From assembly GCA_039818285.1 (NCBI GenBank), contig JBCBUE010000004.1:1-64000 (forward strand): 64,000 nt of DNA. The letters run 5' to 3'. Within the stretch, counting starts at the first letter, position 1. Every line of letters starts with the position of its first letter. The notes under the pieces were generated by a model, which was not told the origin of the DNA, made no database searches, and saw nothing but the letters and a program-made list of their open reading frames with translations. This DNA is from JBCBUE01 sp039818285 (lineage in GTDB: Bacteria; Planctomycetota; Phycisphaerae; Phycisphaerales; Phycisphaeraceae). Of the stretch, positions 45,955 through 54,560 are shown piece by piece. The translations under genes and the position numbers were made by a program.

Positions 45955-47919
45955 TTGCTCGGGGTTTACGTTTTGCGGCAATCGATCACGCCAGCACCGA
46001 CGCCGGGCCCTCGTACCGGGCAAGAAACGCCGGGCACCTTGGGCCCAAAAGACGACTCGGGCCCCCTCTCCGGCGTGCTGGCGGTGCAGTGCAAAGCGGG
46101 TGGGGCCGACGCGGGGGTGATCCTGCGCTGCGTCGCGGGCGAGGAGCCGGTCGTCGAGGCGCAGCATCGCGTGAGTCGAGAGGCGAAACGACAGGTCGCC
46201 GGAGCCGAGCCCGAGCCGCTGAGCGAGGGCTGGTGGTCGCCGTTGGAGTCGGGGTTGAAGCGGCTGGAGCCCCTGGGCCCGGCGATGGTTCAACGGCTGA
46301 CGAGCACCAGCGGTCCCCCGCGGTGGGCGGTCGCGCTATGGGCCGGCGGGGACGACGAGCGGGGCAAGCGGGTCGAGGTGTTCGCCCTGTCGGTGCCGGA
46401 TGAGCGTGAGCTCCGCCACCGGGTGCGGCTGCTGGAGCTGAGCCGGTCGCTGATCGATCTTCGGTCGGCGCAGATCGCGGCGAGCGAGGCGGCCTCCCGC
46501 GAGCGGCGAGCGGCGCTGTCGATGGACGTGCTGGACCGCGTGAACGCCGCGGGGTCGTGGCGCGGCGCGGCCTTGGCGTTGTGCAACGAGCTGGCGCGTC
46601 GGTTCGACGCCGAGCGGGTCAGCCTGGGCCTGGTCAGCGGCGACTCGGTGCGCCTTCAGGCGGCCAGCGACACGGAAGACGTCAAGCGGCGGATGTCGGT
46701 GGCCCGCGACATCGAGGCGGCGATGGAGGAGTGCGTCGATCAGAACGCGGCGGTGCCTTACCCCTGCGACCCGAGCCTGCCTCTGTCGGCGAGGTCGGCG
46801 GGCGAGCTGGCCGAGCGTCACGGGGCGCGATGGGTGTTGACCGTTCCGATCCGAGCCCTGACCGACGACCCGGGGCAGGATGTTCACCCGCACGGCGCCG
46901 TGACGCTGGAGCGCGAGATCGATCGGGCGTTCGACGACCAAGAGCTCGCGCTGCTGCAGACGTCGCTGAGCGTCGTGACGCCGCGGCTGCTCGACCTGTA
47001 CGAGCACGACCGCTGGTTTGGGGCGCGATGGGCCAGGCGGTTGCGTCGGGTCGGGGCACAGGCGGTGGGTCCGCGGCACACGTGGGCGAAGCTGACGGCG
47101 ATCGGCCTGGCGGTCGGCCTCGCGGTGGTGACGATCGGCCGCGGGACCGACTGGGTAGAGGGGACGTTCGCGATCGAGCCGGTGGTGCAGCGCGTGGTGC
47201 CCGCGCCAATGGCGGGCTATTTGAGCGAAGTCAACGTCGAGCCGGGCGATCCGGTCGTCGGGGGCGAGACTGTTCTGGGCCGGCTCGACGCGTCGGAGCT
47301 GGAGGTGGAGCGGGCCCGGCTCATCGCCAAGCGCTCGGCGGCGATGCGGCGGGCCGACATGGCCTGGCGGGAAGGGGACGCGGCCGAACGGCAGGTCGCC
47401 CTGGCCGAGGCGGACGAGGTCAAGGCCGAGCTCGACCTGGTTGACTATCGGCTCGAGCACGCGACGCTGATCGCGCCGATCGACGGCGTCGTGGTGGCGG
47501 GCGAGTGGCGCAAAGAACTGGGCCGGCCGGTCGAGCAGGGGATGGTGATGTTCGAGGTCGCGCCGCTAGACCGTTACCGCGCCGTGATGTGGGTGCCCGA
47601 GTCGCGCATCTTCGACGTCTGGGAAGGGCAGACGGGCGAGTTGGCGTCGGCTTCCTCGCCGGGGCAACGTCTGGCGTTCGAGGTCGAGCGAGTGCATCCG
47701 GTGGCCGAGGTGCAGGAAAACGAGAACGTGTTCCCAGTGAAGCTGCGGCTGATCGGGGTCGTCGGCGAGGCATCGGGCGAGGACGCGACGTTCGAGCCGC
47801 CGGCCTGGGTCCGGTCGCGGGTTCAGGGCGTGGCCAAGGCCGACGCGGGCCGCAAGCCGTGGCTGTGGCTGTGGACACGCGACGCGGTGAACTGGGTCCG
47901 CATGCAGCTGTGGTGGTGA
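45955..47919 (+). CDS. GAF domain / membrane segment / HlyD-like adaptor fusion
   Basis: The product has 654 residues if TTG 45955 is the start. Residues about 185-350 fold as a GAF-like sensor domain (MDVLDRVNAAGSWRGAALAL, RWVLTVPIRAL, DDQELALLQTSL). A transmembrane helix at about 380-396 (AIGLAVGLAVVTIG) follows. The C-terminal part is an HlyD-like adaptor: VVPAPMAGYLSEVNVEPGDP is the lipoyl half-motif, then a short coiled coil, then HATLIAPIDGVVVAGEW. The adaptor part should lie outside the membrane and the GAF part in the cytoplasm. Next is an M50 peptidase gene 16 bp downstream, then a SecA-like gene. The start is uncertain. Confidence 0.8.
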   Translation: MLGVYVLRQSITPAPTPGPRTGQETPGTLGPKDDSGPLSGVLAVQCKAGGADAGVILRCVAGEEPVVEAQHRVSREAKRQVAGAEPEPLSEGWWSPLESGLKRLEPLGPAMVQRLTSTSGPPRWAVALWAGGDDERGKRVEVFALSVPDERELRHRVRLLELSRSLIDLRSAQIAASEAASRERRAALSMDVLDRVNAAGSWRGAALALCNELARRFDAERVSLGLVSGDSVRLQAASDTEDVKRRMSVARDIEAAMEECVDQNAAVPYPCDPSLPLSARSAGELAERHGARWVLTVPIRALTDDPGQDVHPHGAVTLEREIDRAFDDQELALLQTSLSVVTPRLLDLYEHDRWFGARWARRLRRVGAQAVGPRHTWAKLTAIGLAVGLAVVTIGRGTDWVEGTFAIEPVVQRVVPAPMAGYLSEVNVEPGDPVVGGETVLGRLDASELEVERARLIAKRSAAMRRADMAWREGDAAERQVALAEADEVKAELDLVDYRLEHATLIAPIDGVVVAGEWRKELGRPVEQGMVMFEVAPLDRYRAVMWVPESRIFDVWEGQTGELASASSPGQRLAFEVERVHPVAEVQENENVFPVKLRLIGVVGEASGEDATFEPPAWVRSRVQGVAKADAGRKPWLWLWTRDAVNWVRMQLWW

Positions 47920-47935
47920 GGCGGATCGAGACGCG

Positions 47936-50143
47936 ATGGCGGTTGACCGGCCCACTTTCGACGACAACTGGCACCGCGTGGCCGACCTGCGCCCGCGGCT
48001 CCGCTCGGTCGTGCAGGTCCACCGCCAGCCCAGCCGAGGCGTGGTCTGGCACGTCTACCGCGACCCCGGGAACAACCGCTACTTCCGCGCCCCGCCGGCG
48101 ACGCACCACCTGATCACCCTGCTCGACGGCGACCGCCCGATCGCCGAGGCGTGGCGGGCGACGTGCGACCGCTTCGGCGACGAGGCCCCCACCCAGGGCG
48201 AGACCATCCAGGCGTTGGGCGCGTTGTACGCCAACAACCTGTTGCGCGGCGAGACCCCGCCCGACGTGCAGACGCTGCTCGAACGCCGGCGTCAGCGCAA
48301 GAACCGCGAGACCACGGGCTACCTGAAGAACCTGATGTTCGCGCGCGTGCCGTTGTTCGACCCGGACGCGTGGCTGAACTGGCTGATGCCGTTGACCGCG
48401 TGGTGCTTCGGCTGGCCTGGGCTGGTGCTGTGGACGGCGGCGATGGTCGCCGGGCTGTGGGCGGTCGTCGGTCGGGTCGGCGAGCTGGCCGACGCCGGCG
48501 GCGGGGTGCTGGCGCCGGATAACCTGATCTTTCTTTACGCGTGCTTCGTGGGCGTCAAGCTGATCCACGAGGCCGGTCACGGCCTGGCGTGCAAGACGTA
48601 CGCCCGCCGCGAGCGAGGCGGCGGCGAGGTGCGTCAGTGCGGCGTCATGCTGATGGCCTTCATCCCGCTGCCTTACATCGACGCGACCAGCTCGTGGTCG
48701 TTCCGCAGCCGCCGCCGACGGATCGCCGTGGCCTCGGCCGGCATGTATGTCGAGCTGTTCGTGGCGGCGATCGCCGCGATGATCTGGGCCCGCACGCCCG
48801 AGGGCGTGCTCATCCACCAACTGGCCTACAACGTCATGTTCGTCGCCAGCGTCACCACGCTGCTGTTCAACGCCAACCCCCTGATCCGCTTCGACGGCTA
48901 TTACATCCTCTCGGACCTGGCCGACCTGCCCAACCTCTATCAGCGTAGCCAGGACTACCTCAAGTACCTCTTCAAGCGCTACGCGTTCGGGGTGCGTCGC
49001 CCCGTCAACCCCGCCCGCAGCCTCTACGAGCGCGTGTGGTTCGTCGTGTACGGCGTCGCGTCGCTGATCTACAAGATCGTCCTGTTCAGCGGCATCATCC
49101 TCTTCGTCGCGGATCGGCTGTTCTTCATCGGCGCGGCCTTCGCGATCTGGGGCGTGATCACCTACTTCCTGTTGCCGATCGGCAAGCTGGCACACTATCT
49201 CGCGTCGCACGCCGAGCTGGCCCGCTGCCGGACGCGGGCCGTGCTGGCGACGCTCGGGATGACGGCCGCGGTGCTGGTGCCGAGCGGGCTGATCCCCTGG
49301 AGCCATCACGGCCGAGCCGCCGGCGTCGTCGAAGCCCGCTACCACACGACGATCTCCCTTGGCGAGCCCGGGTTTATCGAGATCGCCGCGCCGTCGGGGC
49401 CGATCGGCCAGACCGACGGCAGACCGCTGATCGTGGCCGAGCACCGCGAGCTGATCGCCGAGCGCGACGGCCTCTTCGCCTCGCTGCGTCGCCTGGAGGT
49501 GCAGCGTCGCCAGGCGATGGACGAAGACATCGCCTCGGCCCAGGCGGTCGACGCGGAGATCACCGGCAAGCGTCGTCACCTCGCCCGGCTCGACCGCCGC
49601 CTGGACGAACTCAGCATCGAGCCGCCCGCGATCGACGGCATCTGGCTCGTCCGGGACGCGGACCGGCTGCCCGGCGCGTGGGTGACCCGGGGCGACGAGC
49701 TCGGCGTCGTCGCCTCGATCGACGACCTCATCGTGCGCGTCGTGGCCGACCAGTACCTCGGCCCGCGCCTGGCGTTCGAGGTCACCGACCACGCCGACGT
49801 CCAGTTGCGCGTGCCACGTCGTCCCGACCTGACGTTCACCGGCACGATCGAGCGCGTCCTGCCCGCCGGGCACAACGAGCTGCCGTCCCAGGCGCTGTCG
49901 CAGGCCGCCGGCGGCGCGGTGGCGATCGACCAATCCGCCGCCGCCCAACAGCAGGCCGACGCCGCCACCTCCGCCGAACCGATGTTCGAAGTCCGCGTCG
50001 CGATCGACCCCGACCAACCGCACGAACAACGCCTCCGCCCCGGCCAGACGATCGAGGCGAGGTTCACCCTGCAACGCCGATCCCTGATCGCGCAAGGTTA
50101 TCTGGCGTTGCGTCAGCTGCTCCAACGCCGGTTCCAGATATGA
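47936..50143 (+). CDS. membrane M50-type zinc peptidase fused to an HlyD-like domain
   Basis: The product has 735 residues. Several membrane helices lie between about 145 and 430. The zinc motif HEAGH is at 211-215, followed by the family motif NANPLIRFDGYY with the third ligand Asp320, as in YydH-type 'peptide zinc metalloproteases' and site-2 proteases. The C-terminal 250 residues hold a coiled coil and a beta-barrel region like membrane fusion proteins (ELIAERDGLFASLRRLEVQR, VVASIDDLIVRVV). Such enzymes are linked with export or maturation of peptides. The stop overlaps the SecA-like start as ATGA. The substrate is unknown and no precursor peptide gene is obvious nearby. Confidence 0.85.
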   Translation: MAVDRPTFDDNWHRVADLRPRLRSVVQVHRQPSRGVVWHVYRDPGNNRYFRAPPATHHLITLLDGDRPIAEAWRATCDRFGDEAPTQGETIQALGALYANNLLRGETPPDVQTLLERRRQRKNRETTGYLKNLMFARVPLFDPDAWLNWLMPLTAWCFGWPGLVLWTAAMVAGLWAVVGRVGELADAGGGVLAPDNLIFLYACFVGVKLIHEAGHGLACKTYARRERGGGEVRQCGVMLMAFIPLPYIDATSSWSFRSRRRRIAVASAGMYVELFVAAIAAMIWARTPEGVLIHQLAYNVMFVASVTTLLFNANPLIRFDGYYILSDLADLPNLYQRSQDYLKYLFKRYAFGVRRPVNPARSLYERVWFVVYGVASLIYKIVLFSGIILFVADRLFFIGAAFAIWGVITYFLLPIGKLAHYLASHAELARCRTRAVLATLGMTAAVLVPSGLIPWSHHGRAAGVVEARYHTTISLGEPGFIEIAAPSGPIGQTDGRPLIVAEHRELIAERDGLFASLRRLEVQRRQAMDEDIASAQAVDAEITGKRRHLARLDRRLDELSIEPPAIDGIWLVRDADRLPGAWVTRGDELGVVASIDDLIVRVVADQYLGPRLAFEVTDHADVQLRVPRRPDLTFTGTIERVLPAGHNELPSQALSQAAGGAVAIDQSAAAQQQADAATSAEPMFEVRVAIDPDQPHEQRLRPGQTIEARFTLQRRSLIAQGYLALRQLLQRRFQI

Positions 50144-52146
50144 GCCTCACGACCGACACGACGCAGGCGCTGGGCTTTCGTTTCGAGCCCCCGGCCTCTT
50201 CGGTCACGCCCGAGCTCCGCGTCCCGACGCTGCTCAAGCAGCCCCCGCAGCTCATCAAGGGCAAACGCCCGCCCAAGGGGCTCGACGCGGTCGCCGAGTG
50301 GTGCGCCGCCCAAACCCAGCGTTTCGTCCCGCGTGCCCGCCGTGCGTTGCGGCTCGCCGACCGGGTGATCGACCTTCGAGCCCAGGAGGCCGACCGCAGC
50401 GACGCGGAGCTCCGCGACCGCCTGACCGATGCGCGTCGTCGGTTCGCCCGAGGTCGGGTCGAGCCCAATGCGTTGGCGGCCGCCATGGCGACCCTCCGCG
50501 AGGCCGCGCGGCGCACCGTTGGCATGGAGCCGTATCGCGTTCAGGTCGCCGCCGCGCTGGCGATGTACGACGGCGCCCTGACCGAGCTCGCCACCGGCGA
50601 AGGCAAGACGCTCTCGGCAGGCCTGCTGGCCCCGCTGATCGCGTGGCGCGGCCGCGGCTGCCACGTCATCACGGTCAACGACTACCTCGCCGGCCGCGAC
50701 GCCGAGTCGATGCGCCCGCTCTACGACTTCTGCGGCCTGAGCGTCGCCGCCATCGCCGAGGAAGACCCGCCCGAGGCGCACCGCGACGCGTACTACGCCG
50801 ACATCACCTACGCGACGCAGAAGACCATGGCCGCCGACCTGCTGCGCGACCGGCTGGCCAAGGGCCGCGCCGAGCCGATGCTCCGCCCGCTCCACGCCGC
50901 GCTCATCGACGAGGCCGACTCGATCATGATCGACGAGGCCATCACCCCGCTGATCATCGCCGGCCAGTCGACCAACGACGATCAGGCCGAGGCCTACTTC
51001 ACCGCGGCCCGCCTGGCCGAGTCGATCCCGTCCGACGGGTTCACCATCGACGCGTCGCACCGCGAGCTGCGCCTCAACCGGACCGGCCGCGAGCAGCTCG
51101 ATCGACTGCGGGCCGATCTCTCGGGGTTGTGGACCGGCAGACGCCGGGCCGAGGAGTTCGTCTCGCAGGCGCTGACCGCCCGCCACCTCTACCTCTGCGA
51201 TAAGCACTACATCGTCGACGACGGCAAGGTCGTCATCGTCGACGAGTCCACCGGCCGACTCATGCCCGACCGCACCTGGCAGCACGGCCTGCATCAGGCC
51301 GTCGAGGCCAAGGAAGGCCTCGAGCTGACGCCACCCAACGTCACGCTCGCCAAGATCAGCTTCCAGCGCTTCTTCCGCCTCTACCCTCGGCTCTGCGGCA
51401 TGACCGGCACGGCCGCCGAAGCGTCGATCGAGTTTTGGCGCACCTATCGCACTCCGGTCGTGCGTATCCCCCGCCACCGCGAGCTGCGTCGCACCGACCG
51501 CGCCGACACCGTCTACCCGGCACGCTCCGAGAAACTCATCGCCCTGGCGGACCTGATCCAGGACGCCCATCGCCAGGGCCGCCCCGTGCTCGTCGGCACG
51601 CGCAGCGTCAAGTCCAGCGAGGCCGTGAGCGACGCGTTGAACGAGCGCGACATCCAACATCGCGTGCTCAACGCCGTGCGTCACGCCGAGGAGGCCGAGA
51701 TCGTGGCCATCGCCGGCCAACGCCGCGCGGTGACCATCGCAACCAACATGGCCGGCCGCGGGACCGACATCAAGCTCGCGCCCGGCGTCCGCGAACTCGG
51801 CGGCCTGCTCGTCATCGCCGCCGAACGCAACGAGCTGCGCCGCGTCGATCGCCAGCTCTACGGCCGGTCCGGGCGGCAAGGCGACGTCGGCGAGGCGATC
51901 ACCTTCTCCAGCCTCGACGACGAGTGCTTCGCACGCTTCGCCAAGCCCGTCGCCTGGGTCCTCGCCCGGCTCCCGGGACGATCGCCAGGCGACGGCCGCT
52001 GCTCGACCGCTCGGGCCTGGCTCGCCCGCCTTGGACTGGCCTTCGCCCAGCTCCGCGCCCAGCGACGCAGCGCCGCTCAACGCCGACGCCTGCTGCTGCA
52101 CGACTACGAGCTCGATCAGCGACTGGGGTTCACAGACATTCAGTGA
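50140..52146 (+). CDS. short SecA-like translocase ATPase
   Basis: The product has 668 residues against about 850-950 for housekeeping SecA. It has Walker A TELATGEGKT (148-157), DEAD box LIDEADSIMIDEA (from 256), the preprotein cross-linking region ending in YIVDDGKVVIVDESTGRLMP, GLHQAVEAKEG, and motif VI region NMAGRGTDIKL plus RRVDRQLYGRSGRQGDVGEA. After the motor only about 70 residues remain, so the helical wing/scaffold and zinc tail are mostly absent. ATG 50140 overlaps the peptidase stop as ATGA; the open frame runs far upstream only as a shadow of that gene. It probably drives a dedicated export system rather than general secretion. Confidence 0.9.
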   Translation: MSLTTDTTQALGFRFEPPASSVTPELRVPTLLKQPPQLIKGKRPPKGLDAVAEWCAAQTQRFVPRARRALRLADRVIDLRAQEADRSDAELRDRLTDARRRFARGRVEPNALAAAMATLREAARRTVGMEPYRVQVAAALAMYDGALTELATGEGKTLSAGLLAPLIAWRGRGCHVITVNDYLAGRDAESMRPLYDFCGLSVAAIAEEDPPEAHRDAYYADITYATQKTMAADLLRDRLAKGRAEPMLRPLHAALIDEADSIMIDEAITPLIIAGQSTNDDQAEAYFTAARLAESIPSDGFTIDASHRELRLNRTGREQLDRLRADLSGLWTGRRRAEEFVSQALTARHLYLCDKHYIVDDGKVVIVDESTGRLMPDRTWQHGLHQAVEAKEGLELTPPNVTLAKISFQRFFRLYPRLCGMTGTAAEASIEFWRTYRTPVVRIPRHRELRRTDRADTVYPARSEKLIALADLIQDAHRQGRPVLVGTRSVKSSEAVSDALNERDIQHRVLNAVRHAEEAEIVAIAGQRRAVTIATNMAGRGTDIKLAPGVRELGGLLVIAAERNELRRVDRQLYGRSGRQGDVGEAITFSSLDDECFARFAKPVAWVLARLPGRSPGDGRCSTARAWLARLGLAFAQLRAQRRSAAQRRRLLLHDYELDQRLGFTDIQ

Positions 52147-53003
52147 CGCGCGGCGCTCGCCGCATCGCCCGGCGCGTCGTCCAGCGTCAGCGTGACCACA
52201 AACCCCGAGGGCAACCGCTGGTCGGCGTTGTCGATGCGCATCACCACCAGATACGTCCGGCTGCCCGGGTCGATGCGGGGCACCACCCGGTCCACGACCG
52301 CCGACAGCGCCCGATCGACCGGCGCCCCGGCGTTCAGCGTCACCTCGTCGCCCACGGCAAGCCGGCCGTAGGTCGTGTCGGGCAGATCGAACGAGGCCTC
52401 CAGCGGATCGAGCGCGATCAGCTCAATCATCGGGTCGTCCTGCGTCAGACTCGCCCCCGCCTGAGTCGACAGCTCGCCGACCACGCCGCGGAACGGCGCC
52501 TCGACGGTGTACTTCTCCAGCCGGCTACTCTCCAGGTCCAGCCGCAGCCGCGACTGCTCCTGTTGGCGTTGAGCCGCCTCGACCTCCACCGAGGTCTGAT
52601 CGCGCGCGACCCGCGCCGCCAGCACCTCCAGCTCGTTGGCCGCGTCCGCCTCATAGGCCCGCTGCAATCGGCGATACCGGATCTCGGCGTCCTCCAGCCG
52701 GAGCTCGGCGATCTTGACCGGGCTCGGGTCCTCGGCCAGGTGAGTCGCCAGCGACACGATCACCCGCTGCACCTCCGAGTCCATCCGCGCGAGCACCTGC
52801 CCCGCCTCCACCACGTCCGCTTGCTTGACCAGCAGCTCGTCCACCGCCTCATCCACGGGGGCCTTGAGGGTGACGACCTTGCTCGGGCGGACGATGCCCT
52901 CGTAGGTCACGTCATCACCCATGCTGTCCGCGCCCGCGAGCAACAACGGCAGGCACATCAGCAAGCCACGAGAGACCAAACGAAGGGGTGCGGATTGATT
53001 CAC
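52140..53003 (-). CDS. HlyD family periplasmic adaptor protein
   Basis: The product has 287 residues from GTG 53003. An N-terminal signal or anchor (LRLVSRGLLMCLPLLLAGADS) is followed by a lipoyl half-domain (YEGIVRPSKVVTLKAPVDEA), a helical hairpin with heptad pattern (about 90-165), the second lipoyl half (EKYTVEAPFRGVVGELS) and the beta-barrel domain (LPDTTYGRLAVGDEV). This is a membrane fusion protein that bridges an inner-membrane transporter to the outer layers. It is convergent with the SecA-like gene and overlaps its 3' end by 7 bp. It may complete that export system or belong to the operon upstream at 53192-58028. Confidence 0.86.
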   Translation of the reverse strand: MNQSAPLRLVSRGLLMCLPLLLAGADSMGDDVTYEGIVRPSKVVTLKAPVDEAVDELLVKQADVVEAGQVLARMDSEVQRVIVSLATHLAEDPSPVKIAELRLEDAEIRYRRLQRAYEADAANELEVLAARVARDQTSVEVEAAQRQQEQSRLRLDLESSRLEKYTVEAPFRGVVGELSTQAGASLTQDDPMIELIALDPLEASFDLPDTTYGRLAVGDEVTLNAGAPVDRALSAVVDRVVPRIDPGSRTYLVVMRIDNADQRLPSGFVVTLTLDDAPGDAASAARH

Positions 53004-53191
53004 GAAGGCCTTGCCCCGTCGGATGCGAGTCGCCGGCGGAAGCGGTTTCCGCCGTGGTTCGACGTGGAGTCTATCGCCCGCACCGCCGACGGGAATCACC
53101 CGCGACCCAATCGACCCTCGATCATTCCACGGAGGCCGCTGACGCCGAACAGAGCAGCGCTGGCGGGCGTGCGATCAAGCGGGCGTGCCTC

Positions 53192-54529
53192 TCACTGCAC
53201 GCGGAGCGGCAGCGTGCTCCCCGAACCGCCGCCGCGACCGTCGGTGGCGTACACCAGCACGAGGTACGCGCCGGGCTCGCTCGGCGCGACCAAGTCGATC
53301 CGTCCCCGCTCGCCCAGCGTCAGGGGCGTCGCGATCTCCAGTCGCCGACCCACGGACGAGACGACCCAGGCGTTCAGCGTCACCGATTCCCCGTCGCCGT
53401 CCGTTGCGCTCGCCAACACCGTGAACGGCTGCGCCGGCGACACGCTCGCGTGCCCGTCGCCATCGGCAAAGCTCAGCCGCCTCAGCACGGGCGATCGGTT
53501 CTCGAGCGGACGCCTGCCCAGGAAGTGACGCCCCATCGCCTCGGCCTGCGGCGTCACTAGTCGCTCAGCGGCCTTGTCCTCGCCCGTCGGGTCCATCGAC
53601 AGCAACAGGCTGAAATAGGTCGGCCGATTCACCACGAAGTGCCCCCAGACAAAGATCGTCGAGCCCAGGCAGCCGGGCGCCCGATCGATCGCCCGGTACG
53701 CACGGCGGACTTGCTCGACCTTCTCGCCCGGCAGGCTGTCGACCGCCTGGCCCCAAGAAGTCTTCTCGAAGTTCCACGGGCCTCGCGCGTTGAACTCCGA
53801 GTAGTAGTACGGCCGACCCCAGTGCTCCTCCATGTTGCGGATGCCGTTCTCGATGGCGCCCGCGCTGTAGCTCTGCACGCCGAGGACATCGATATCCGGC
53901 GCGTATCGCTTGATCTTGGCGATCTTCTCTGGCTTGGCGTTGATCATCGTCAGGCTCGAGATCGCGTTGGGGTACAGCTCGTGCAGCGCCTCGCTCATCC
54001 GGTTCACCACCCGCAGGTACTCCGGGTCCAGGCCGACCTCGTTGCCCAGGCCCCACATGAGCACGGCCGGGTGATCGCCCAGCGCCTCCACCTTCTCGCG
54101 GAACTTGGCCACCAACTGATCCCCCCGCTCGCGGTAGTCGACGTGGTACTTACCGTCGCGCGTGCCCTGCCTGCCGTGCTCGGGCATCCACTCGCTGAGC
54201 ACCACCCTCATCCCCAGCGCGTGAGCACGATCAAGCAGGCCGAGCGTTTGGTTGTCTTTCAGCGAGATCGTGTACCCACGGACGGTGTTGACGCCGAACC
54301 GGCTGGCCAGCTCGAGCCGGTCCGTGCCGCATACACCGTTGATCTTGAAGTCCTCGAAGACCGCGAATCGGCTCGCCTGCTCGGGCGACAGGCCGCGCGT
54401 CGCGCTGCGGAGGTCCAGGGCGGTCGCCGCGCCGCCGCACCAACCGATCGACATCAAGATCAGCACCGCGTGGCAGGCAACAGACATCCATCTCAATGGG
54501 CGTTCCTGAATTGTCTCTGAGTCAGTCAT
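53192..54529 (-). CDS. secreted clan GH-A (GH2/GH5-like) hydrolase
   Basis: The product has 445 residues from ATG 54529 with a signal peptide (MSVACHAVLILMSIGW region, ending near ATA). The TIM barrel has GVNTVRGYTISLKDN, Glu164 in LMWGLGNEVGLD as acid/base and Glu245 in YYYSEFNARGPW as nucleophile. A C-terminal beta-sandwich (about 345-445, FTVLASATDGDGE) looks Ig-like. The exact family and substrate are not clear; the barrel resembles GH2 catalytic domains without the usual flanking domains. It follows the PEP-CTERM sulfatase by 31 bp and should act on the same glycan outside the cytoplasm. Confidence 0.78.
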   Translation of the reverse strand: MTDSETIQERPLRWMSVACHAVLILMSIGWCGGAATALDLRSATRGLSPEQASRFAVFEDFKINGVCGTDRLELASRFGVNTVRGYTISLKDNQTLGLLDRAHALGMRVVLSEWMPEHGRQGTRDGKYHVDYRERGDQLVAKFREKVEALGDHPAVLMWGLGNEVGLDPEYLRVVNRMSEALHELYPNAISSLTMINAKPEKIAKIKRYAPDIDVLGVQSYSAGAIENGIRNMEEHWGRPYYYSEFNARGPWNFEKTSWGQAVDSLPGEKVEQVRRAYRAIDRAPGCLGSTIFVWGHFVVNRPTYFSLLLSMDPTGEDKAAERLVTPQAEAMGRHFLGRRPLENRSPVLRRLSFADGDGHASVSPAQPFTVLASATDGDGESVTLNAWVVSSVGRRLEIATPLTLGERGRIDLVAPSEPGAYLVLVYATDGRGGGSGSTLPLRVQ

Positions 54530-54560
54530 CAATCAAGCCCTTCATCAGCTTCACGATCGG

